A stretch of 42,213 nucleotides of DNA. It comes from Baffinella frigidus (taxonomy: Eukaryota; Cryptophyceae; Cryptomonadales; Baffinellaceae). This document shows, piece after piece, positions 30,633 through 39,600 of this stretch (the first letter of the stretch is position 1; every line of letters begins with the position of its first letter). Location: NCBI GenBank assembly GCA_026770585.1, contig MU646505.1, forward strand, positions 264,274 through 306,486, read 5' to 3'. A program made the translations under genes and the position numbers. Below the pieces are notes generated by a model. That model was given only the letters and a program-made list of their open reading frames with translations, searched no databases and was not told where the DNA came from.

Positions 30633-30949
30633 AACCGTAACAAATTCCCCTTTAAATATTCAAGAACAAACGAAGATCCCGAAAATTTCGAGAACAGAGT
30701 ACAATAAGAAATCGTTGGGCGGCATGCTTTTGGGTGTTTCACACACGCAGCACATTGCATTGCACTGTGACAAGTGCAATGCCTGAGGGCATGGCTGTAC
30801 CTGCCGAGGCGTCTGATTCCTCCCCCTCGGAGTGCGAGCCCACCTCCTCCGAAAGCTCGAACTTCACAGGACTCAGGGCAGCGAGAGATGTCGGGCTGTT
30901 CAATCTGCCGCCGTGGAGTTTCGGGTTCAGGGCTGAAGTATTTTTTTTC

Positions 30950-31060
30950 GGGTTCAGGGTTCAGGGTTCAGGGTTCCGGGTTCAGGGGTATTCAGGGTTC
31001 AGGGTTCAGGGTTCAGGGTTCAGGGTTCAGGGTTCAGGGTTCAGAGTTCAGGGTTCAGGG
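30950..31060 (+). repeat. (GGGTTCA)n array
   Basis: About 14 near-perfect GGGTTCA heptamers with one interruption (GGGGTATTCA). A private variant array, upstream of the beta-helix gene. Confidence 0.95.
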
Positions 31061-33222
31061 TGGAAGGTTTTGGTTTTCGGTCGAGGTGATCAGTGCTGGA
31101 CAGACGCGCATGTTCATGTGGAGCTGCAAGCCTCTGCGCGCGAAAAACAAGACACATAAACGCTGCATCGATAACACTTTGTGCTTGCCCCAGAGGGGCA
31201 AACACGGCCAACCTTGGCGTCGTGGCCGCGCTGTCCCTCCAGGAATCGTACACCATCTTCACGCAAGGGAATACATGGTGCCAATGGTGGGAGCAATCCG
31301 TAACAAAGAGAGAGCGAGCGAGCGAGAGAGAGAGAGGGGACTCACTCCTTGAAGGGCGTCTCGCACCCTTCCCGGAGGTATCGCGGCGACCCCATATCCA
31401 TCGACGGACTTCGATCTGCCTCGTCCCCCTTGAGCGGCGTGATCGACACGCCCCTGCCGCCAAACGCAGCGTTTTCAGGGACGCGATGGGGCCGTTTAGG
31501 CGAACGCCCGTACTCGCGACGTGTGTCTCGTCCAGAGTTGTACTGTGGATGGGTGTGTCGCGTCCGGGGGGGGGGGTCCACCCGGCGTGACTCTTGAGGT
31601 CGCCGGGCGTCGGGAGGCCTCCCTCGCGGAGGGGAGAGCGAGCGGAGCCTGGCGAGATGGAGGCGTTGTGATCCTCTTGCTCCTGCAACGTGCCCCCACG
31701 ACGCCACTTGAGACCTCTAATAGCCTTCGATTTCCTTTACTAGGGATTGTCGAGGCCTGAATAGGCATTGTATGAGCTGTGCATGTGCTGTATAACGTCA
31801 AGTCCTTCAGCAATTTTCTGGGCAACAGTCGTTGCAACGGGGTCGCAGAAGGTCTGAACTCTTCTCGAATGTGTGTAGGAACAAAACATGTCCGTGACCG
31901 CTGAAATTGGTGTTGGACACTCGGGAGATCCTCCTTTTGTACTAGTCCAGATGTAGACCATATTTTTTTTAGAGCAGATTACAACACGATGTCAGCAACA
32001 TTACAGAGTGGATTAGAGGCCCCAAGTGGCGTCGTGTGGGCCAGAGAGAAGGAGTCTTTGTAAAGCAACTGGTGCAGAAAGTGAAGACGTGGGTGGACTG
32101 GTGGAGGAAAAAGAAACTTAACCAAAAACAAAACCACCCAGTAGTAAAGGCACACACACGTGTGAGATGTCTTGGTCGCAACGCAAGGCGCAGAACTCTA
32201 GGAGTTGGCGATTATTGAAGGATGTGAAGAGCGCACGGGTGGGTGGACACCCCACGCAACGTAAAGCCGAGACTCAGGTGTCGAGGAGTGTCGAGCAATT
32301 TCGGACCTTGCGATTGGCCCTGAGGCTCTGGAGGTACGAAGGAGCGCCCGGGAGAGCGCCCAGAGCAGACGTCAGGATAGTCTGCAGAGTGTGAGAAACA
32401 CGGAAAGAGTGAGAGGGAAAGAGTCGTTGATTAGATCGCTACCACGGCCGCGGAAATTACGTTCGCGTGTGTCTAATTCTTCAGCGGGCAGCGAGAGACG
32501 GGAGGGCAGAAGTGTAGAGGCATCTTCTGGAGATAACACTTCTGGCCCCCGACCTGAAGTAACCTTGGTGTTCAAATTTCCCGGATCCAAAAACGACCAA
32601 AACACTTGACTTCCGAGGGCTGGTGGCTGACTCGAGGAGTAGGTTTCCATCAAATATAGGCTATTCGCAGCGCGTTGAAAGGTGTTCGGGGAACGCGGAG
32701 TTAAGCAATGGGGCAAGTATTGGAGGGATGGGCAAGTGGACTGGTGCCGACGAAACACGGTGAAGAAACGGGATGGGTTGTGCTCACCGGGTTGACTTTC
32801 TTTCCTTGATCCATGCGGTCGAGAAGCATCAGATCAACCTGCACACGGGCACCCCACTTGACCACCCGCACCCAGTATTCTGTGTGAGCGCAACGACCTC
32901 AAAACAGTGAAGATTGCACCATGGGATCCACCCGTTGTCGGTGGATCAGGGAAGCGGCAACACCGAGCGTTCGCTAGATGCGCACCTTCTGACGCTGTGC
33001 CGCCGCCGCCCCCTGCTTGGCCGGCATAGCAACCCGTCTCCGCTCTCTCGTTCGGCGACAGAACGGCAAAATGAAAATTTACTGGCTCCCAAACAATTGA
33101 CGCTGGAGCGTTTGCCCCTTTTCCCACTTCGCAGGTTCAAAATCGAATATTCGGAATGGAAAACGGCTGGTTTTGAGCCTGGATTTGATCTTCTTCCAGA
33201 GCAACCTTGCAAGGCTCATGAC
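31061..33222. other. No gene recognised
   Basis: Open frames on both strands are GC-driven or mutually overlapping without motifs. A GA-rich simple repeat lies at 31303-31338. A minus frame near 31040-31690 and plus frames near 31093-31597 overlap each other and neither shows splice structure. Confidence 0.4.
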
Positions 33223-33461
33223 CTGAGGATCTTTTGATCGCAGAGGATTTTTTCTGCTTCTTCTGCGAGACAAGGAACTCTGCATCGGCGTGTCACGCAA
33301 GGACAGTTCTGGAAGGGTGTGGAGCAGGGATGGAGGAGGGTCAAGTGGAGGGTGAGGCGGCAGACGCACCTGAGCGCGTATTGATCGCGTGCAGCCAGGT
33401 TTTCTTTCTCCAACTCCTCCACCCACTTTTTTCTTGCGGAAGCAGCCTTGCCAGGAGCACT
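33223..33461 (-). CDS. Two exons of a lysine/glutamate-rich helical protein
   Basis: Exon 33461-33370 (acceptor CCTGCAG, donor CAG/GTGCGT) reads SAPGKAASARKKWVEELEKE then NLAARDQYAL. Exon 33262-33223 (acceptor TCTCGCAG, donor CAG/GTCATG) continues in phase as RSRKNPLRSKDPQ. The first part is a strong helix, probably coiled coil; the second is basic. No family is recognised. A minus ATG at 33583 (MAATWNAPTSGGS, donor GTTCTT) is a possible first exon but does not match in phase. Confidence 0.5.
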
Positions 33462-33706
33462 CTGCAGGGTCAAGATCGAGCAATGCGGCGCATCGATTTC
33501 AACCCCTCGACGCCATGCAGCCCGAGCCACCCCGCCAAGAACCTGGAGCCACCGGAGGTTGGAGCGTTCCAAGTTGCAGCCATGCTAGCCGCAGCCGCAA
33601 CTTGGAAATTCACGGGCTACCCCCCCGCGAGCTCGCGTCATGCCTTCCAATATCATGTACTCGCTGGTCGTCCGCCCCTGAGCGAATCATTCCCCTCGCA
33701 CCCCAG

Positions 33707-33899
33707 GTGGAGTGCGAGCGCCGTTCTCCCTGGACAGCCTTCGGGCAGTTCCCTCTCTTCCCGATCGGAGACCCTCCCGCTTTGTCCAAAGTCGTCACGC
33801 TCGTCGCGAGCGACGCGCAGTGGGGGCAGCACGGCGACTGGCACCGCGCGTTCGGGGGCAGGGCGGAGCGCCGGGGGGGGGGCGAGCCGCGCGCGCGGA
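33707..33899 (+). CDS. Exon of an unidentified protein
   Basis: The acceptor CACCCCAG follows a pyrimidine run and the donor is GTAAGA. It reads VECERRSPWTAFGQFPLFPI, GDPPALSKVVTLVASDAQWG and QHGDWHRAFG, then an arginine/glycine-rich end. Aromatic and hydrophobic spacing looks like a folded domain, unrecognised. It could be an upstream exon of the lipase gene on the same strand or a separate gene. Confidence 0.5.
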
Positions 33900-34139
33900 G
33901 TAAGAGCAGCGAGCGGGCGGGTGCCGCGCCCTCCACAGCCTAGCTCTGTCTTTCTTGAACTGGACGTAACATATCTAGTGAGCCCATGAGTTGATTTCCC
34001 AGGTGTGTGGTTCTCATCCGGGCAACTGTTACGATCCCGTAAGATGTTGGGGTGGAAACGATAGTGCCAGACAGCCTGGAGGGTTGCAGAAATGGCAAAT
34101 GCCAGAGCCCTCACACACCTTAAGAACAAAACTCCGACC

Positions 34140-34460
34140 CATCAACCCAAATCTCTAAACCCTATACCGAAAACCGCAAACCCCAAACACTACCACCTAA
34201 AACCCAAACCCTGGAACCTGAACCCTACAACCTGAACCCTAATCCCTAATCCCTAAACCCTCAACCCTAACCACCAAGCCCTAAACCCTAAACCCTAAAC
34301 CCTAAACCCTAAACCCTAAACCGTTAACCTACACCTCAGACACTAAACCCTACACCCTCAAACCTACACCCTAAACCCTAAACCCTCAATATAGACTTTA
34401 AACCCTAAGACCCTAAACCCTAAACCCTAAACCCTAAAACCAACACCCGAAACCCTAAGC
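34140..34460 (+). repeat. CCCTAAA telomere-like tract
   Basis: Good CCCTAAA runs at 34270-34322 and 34405-34440 with degenerate units between. C-rich on plus, as in the introns of the plus-strand genes. Bases 33900-34139 and 34461-34611 show no coding sequence. Confidence 0.9.
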
Positions 34461-34611
34461 ACGCTGGTCTGCGATCACGCTAGCCGGAAAGATTCTCAAA
34501 TAGAGGGTAGTTATCACACGGTGTTGCGCTGCAGCTCCGAGGACACTTGATCGATCGCCTTTCGTGGTCCAACACCGTATACCAAGCTACCTTGCTGTGC
34601 CTCACTCGGGT

Positions 34612-34730
34612 TGACTGACTATTCTCAAGTTGACATCCTGCGTTTGCAGTACAAATCCGTCATTTTTGGAGAGGAAACGAGCCCAGGCTCACCAAATTGG
34701 TGCGCACGAGTAGACTGAGACAGAGCTAGC
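34612..34730 (-). mobile_element. Introner-like element, best-preserved copy
   Basis: Reads on plus GGTTGACTGACTATTCTCAA, GTTGACATCCTGCGTTTGCA, GTACAAATCCGTCATTTTTG, GAGAGGAAACGAGCCCAGGC, TCACCAAATTGGTGCGCACG and GACTGAGACAGAGCTAG. The host transcript is unknown. Bases 34731-35649 contain no convincing exon. Confidence 0.85.
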
Positions 34731-35649
34731 CTACCCTGAATCAATGGAGCTCCCCGCTGGTTGCAGGTGGGGGGGGGAGAAGGCCAAGCCGCGGCGAGGA
34801 GAGACACCACGGTGGGTCGGTTTGGAAGAAGGAGGAGGGACAACACGGTGGGTCGGCTGGGAAGGAGGCGTGGGCATGGCCCGACGGGAGCGATCTGGCG
34901 TGGTGGGACACGCGGGAGAGGCGGAACAGCGACGGCACTACTGACGACATGGGATGGTCACCGCCTACTCCCAAACTAGCAATTTGAAATTACGCCCTTC
35001 TAGAGTCCGAAACTTGAGAATCAAGTTTTGAATGATGGATTTCTTAGTGTCGGCGTAAACAGTATGGACAGGTTGGCGTGTACAGTATTCACTACCACGT
35101 GGTATGCAAGGTCGGGGGCGCGTGAGGCGGGAGAGACAACGGTTTGGAACTGGTGAGGGTGAGAGAAACGTGAGGCGAGAGAAACGTAGCGAGTTGATGC
35201 CGGGACAGCACCAGCCACGCGGAACAACGGGAGACATAGAGGCCAACGCACACATACCTGCTACTTTAGCCGCCAAAGTAGTAGGTGGTTCAGAACGTCA
35301 ACTTAAGGGATTTGCTTTGTAAGGAGCGTGAACGGTACAGCAAGCTGACATTGTTACTGTCTCCCGACGCGAGGATGCATCCCAGACGGCTGCGCTAGGG
35401 TGCAACCTCCGCGCAAACCGAGAGGCAGAGAAGACATCTGAGATGTATGCTCAGTCCTACAAGCACCTCGCCAGACCCATGTGTTTCCCTGATTGACATC
35501 TGTTTAGAATCCGTGATTGAGATGCCCAATGTGAACAACTTTCGACGGTGTTGGTGAATGATTGGAAACGGATGGTGCATGCGATCACGCTACAGGTGCC
35601 AGTAGTATTTTCAGGAACCAATCTGTTTCCGCATGCAATCGCTCTGCAG

Positions 35650-35742
35650 GTTCCAGAAAATACTGCACGCGGCGACCGCCCCAGACTGGCCGGAGTTCCC
35701 CGACGGCTCCGGCAAGGGCCGATTCGCCCCCGCGCCCCCCAG
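35650..35742 (+). CDS. Exon of an unidentified protein
   Basis: Acceptor GCTCTGCAG, donor CCCAG/GTGCTA. It reads FQKILHAATAPDWPEFPDGS then GKGRFAPAPP. The intron that follows begins with an introner-like element. It may belong upstream of the lipase gene. Just 5' of it, GCATGC-ATC-CTCTGCAGGT-CC occurs in a second diverged copy near 35577. Confidence 0.4.
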
Positions 35743-35840
35743 GTGCTACTTTCGTCTCTCTGTCTTTTTGGGCTCGCCGATTTGGTGGGCCCGGTTTCGT
35801 TTTCGCTCCAACTTGATGGGTTTGCACAACTTGATGGGTT
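35743..35840 (+). mobile_element. Introner-like element at a donor, 3' part rearranged
   Basis: GTGCTACTTTCGTCTCTCTG, GGGCTCGCCGATTTGGTGGG, CCCGGTTTCGTTTTCGCTCC then AACTTGATGGGTTTGCACA twice. It starts exactly at the splice donor, in sense orientation. Confidence 0.65.
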
Positions 35841-36636
35841 TGCACCGCGGTCCCAGGTAATCAACGTGTAAATCGTCGGTGTCAATCCGAGTGAGGAAGA
35901 GGTAGAGGCATTCCCGCCCTGCACAACCTCTCGCACGTGTACTGTTTTGAGTCGGGGTTCGTCGCACGAATTTGGGCGGTTCCATAGGGTCGGTGGAAGG
36001 CACCACGGTACCACCAGGCCACGATGAATCGAACGATAGCAGAATGCCGCCTTGTTGTGGCGGAGCTTTGCATTCACTGACATTGGGCGTCGCGGTAGGT
36101 TGGAGGCGCGGGCGGAGGCTGTGGGGGGCGAGATTCTCGACGATTTCAAAAGGTGCTCTTCCCGACAAACTCGAGTGTGATTGGGGTGATATGGGATTCT
36201 GGGTAGTTGGCATGCTGAGTTAGACGACGGTAGGGGCCAGTGCTCCTGAAAGTGACACGGTCCTAGGAGCCGCATGGCCAACGTTTCAGCACCCAGACAC
36301 AAAAGGCCCTAGTCAGATGCTGCACACCACCTCCGACACCCTCCCCTCTGCTTTGCCTTGCTGAACCCAAACCCTTGACCATGAACCCTGAACCCTAAAC
36401 CCTGAGGCAGGCTGGAAGGAGAAGAGGAGGACCGATGGGTCGTCGATTCAGGTTCGGCAAATGCAAACCCCTTTTTGGGTTCAAGGAATGTTCGCCCGTC
36501 AGCCAGTGTTTTGAGGAGAATGGGCGGGCGGGCTGGCGGGCGGGACCGGCACTCCACCCATACGCGTGGTCTCCAGGAGCGTGCACGTGCGCGTGTGGGA
36601 TGCACCCTCACTGACGCCCCCCGCCCCGTGTGGCAG

Positions 36637-39600
36637 GGCCGGAGGGGGGGGATGGGTGGTTGTACTCGCAAATGTTCCCGAACGTGTTCACGCCAGAGGC
36701 GCGCGTGGGACGCGACGCGAGAGAGGGTGACCTCTGCCGATGGCGAAGGTTTCCTCCTCGTTCTACCCAACGCGTCCCAAACACAACGTTCAAACCACCA
36801 CCTTCACTCAGAAAATCCGATCGAAATGTCGGATAACTAAATGTCCTTTTACCAGCAATCCACCAAATAGTACCACGAAACTAAATGTACCGTTCTGCGA
36901 ACCCTACTTCTGCTCTCAGCTCGAAGAGATGTCGGACGCGGCTTGTCGTAAGCGTGTTGGACACCTCCTACACATGCTGGACACCTCCGCAACGGCATTC
37001 AGGACATTGAGGGACGCGTGGGCGCAGGTGGCTTCGGAAACGGAGCGTCACTGTCTCGGGTCGCAGGCTTGTTGCGTGCACCGAACAGGTCCCCCCCCCC
37101 GCCTCAATACACGCCCGCGACTGCTGACACGCGCTTGGTCCAGCTGCTGTACCCACCTACCGGGGTGCTAAGACCGGTTTTCGCATCAGCTGGCCACGAA
37201 AACAACGAAACAATGCCGACGTTGACGATTGAGTACCAGAATCGTCAACCTGTGTCATGGTTTCATCCTTCTCCGTGGCCAACAGATGCGAAACCGGATG
37301 CCGACATATACTACAGGAATCTGGGCTGATATCGCATCTGTTGGCCACGGGACATTATGAAACAATGGCCAAATTTGAGTATGCTGGTAGCATGCGAGGG
37401 TCTGGGTGGGATGCCAGGGGACTTTTGCCTGAAATATCTCAAAGGGGGCGTCGTTTTGTGCAGGGGGGAGAGCAGTTCAACGCCGCGACGGTAGAGGCGG
37501 GCGCGATGATGGTCACCAACGTGTCTGACGCCTTCCTCTTCTTGGGCGTCTACATCCTCTCCCAGGAGCACGGGGTGCTGATCCTGCGCAACGGGCAGGT
37601 CCTAGCTCTGTCTCAGTCTGTTTGTGCTCGCCAACTTGGTTACCCGGGCTCTTTGGAGCGGAAAGGTTGACGGTTGTGTGCCGCGAACCCAGCATATCAA
37701 CTTGAGAATTGTCTCTCAACCCGCGTGAGGCAGCGACAGAGGTCTGTTTTGCCTCTCGTGAGGGTCGGGTTTTGGGGCACACGCCCCCTGGGTAAGAATT
37801 GCGGTTTGCCAAACAACCCACAGACTCAAGTCAGACAGCAGGGATGGTGGCACAGGGCAGGGCAGAGTCCCCGTACGAGTGTTGGCTAATCCGGAGAGGG
37901 TTTTGTATCAAGCGATGCCTGATGCTTTTGGCTCCCGGGATCAGGTGACGGTGCTCGGGATCAACGGGGTAGCGCGGCTGAAACGCGTCAAGGCGACCGA
38001 CTCCCGGCAGCTGCAACTCCACCGCCGCCCTGGCCAGAGCACCCATCGGTCTCTCTCCATCCACACTATCTGTATCCGCATTATATACTGTCAGTCGCGA
38101 AACCCTTCCCAAGTGGTCGGCTGTTGGGGCGATGTGCAGTGGCGTTCGAGGCACCAACACGCCGCGAATACATGGGGAAGGCAGCAGCATACCGTTTGCG
38201 GATGACCCTGCATTCACGGCACGTCCCGTGCGGCATGCTAGCCTCCCCCCTACCCTCTCCTCCTTCTCCGCAGCCCTCCCCTCTCCTCCCTTTTCCTCCC
38301 GCCCCCCCCCTCCCCTCCCCTCTGACACGCATGTGACGAGCATTCCGAATGACGCACCAGCACACCCGCGACACCAGAGAGCTCGGGGGTGCCGGGGACG
38401 TGTACATTGTCGCGGCGCGCAGTGAGAAGCAGCTGCCCTCGGTGCTGACCGCCTCGTCGCTCGCGCGCGCGTGTGCCGTCCGCGCCGACTCAGCGTCTAA
38501 GGTGACCCAATCCCCCGCCCCCGCCTTGCCCGGCGCCGCCCACGACCCGGGATTCGGGCTCTGGTGTTTCAGGGGTAGGTCGCCGTTTCCCAGTGACACC
38601 GGGAAAAAGGCATACTCCATCTGGGCATTGTTGGTGTGAACGCATGCGGCGTACGGACTCTCGGGGTGGCAGCGTCTGCTGCTGAGCATGGAGCGGCACG
38701 GTGCGTGGCCTGACGCTTCGGGTGGCGTCCTCTCCGTCGCACGGGGCCATGACGGTCACCGCCCCTACTTAACTCCCTCTCCCCCAGAGACCCTCCGACA
38801 CTCCCTGCCTTACCCCATGCCGCTCGGCAAGAGAAATGACGGTGCGCGCGCCTGTGCCCTGGTGTCTAGAGTGTGCACGCCCTTGTCAGCATCCCCTCCA
38901 TTCTCACCCCCGGACCCTCCTCGCCCACACTACGACACTCCGCACGCTAACCCCGCAGGCATGACAGCAGGCGTGATGCTGGTGGAGATAGTGGGGTGGG
39001 GGGCGGACCGGCGCGCGGGCGACAGACTCGAGTGGGTGCGCGGCCATCCTTCTCCGCGCTGGGGCTGGCACGGCAGGGCGCGCGTCAGGAGGCCCAAGAA
39101 CGTTGGGGAGGTGTGCCTGCCAACACCAGCCCCGCCCCTCCTGGGCTTTAGGGGTTGGGGGTTTGGGGTTGGGGGTTGGGAGTTGGGGAATGGGAAATGG
39201 GGTTCAGGGGTTGGTCTAGTGTGAAAGGATTAGGTTTTAGAGATTTGGGCCTAGGGCGTATGGGTTCGTTCGAAATTCCCAAATTCAAGCGCACACCCGT
39301 GCAGCACCCGCGGTCTGCTCCGCACATGCCCCGCATCCCTTATCCCTAACCCGTACCCCCCCACACGGCAAGGTGTCTGACGAGGAGACCCTGGCGGTCG
39401 CGGCGCGCAAGGCTCTCGCCGCAGTCGCCCTCCCCAAGTTCCTCGGAGAGGTCTGTCTCCTACCTCTGCCTTCCTTCGTAAATCTGAGCTCGCCATAAAC
39501 GTATTTTAGTTCTTTTGTAAAAGAGTTGCTTCTCTAAATGTTTTTTTTTGGCCAGACCAGATTTACTCGGGCAGAGCTAGGTCTGCATTGTGCCGCGTTT

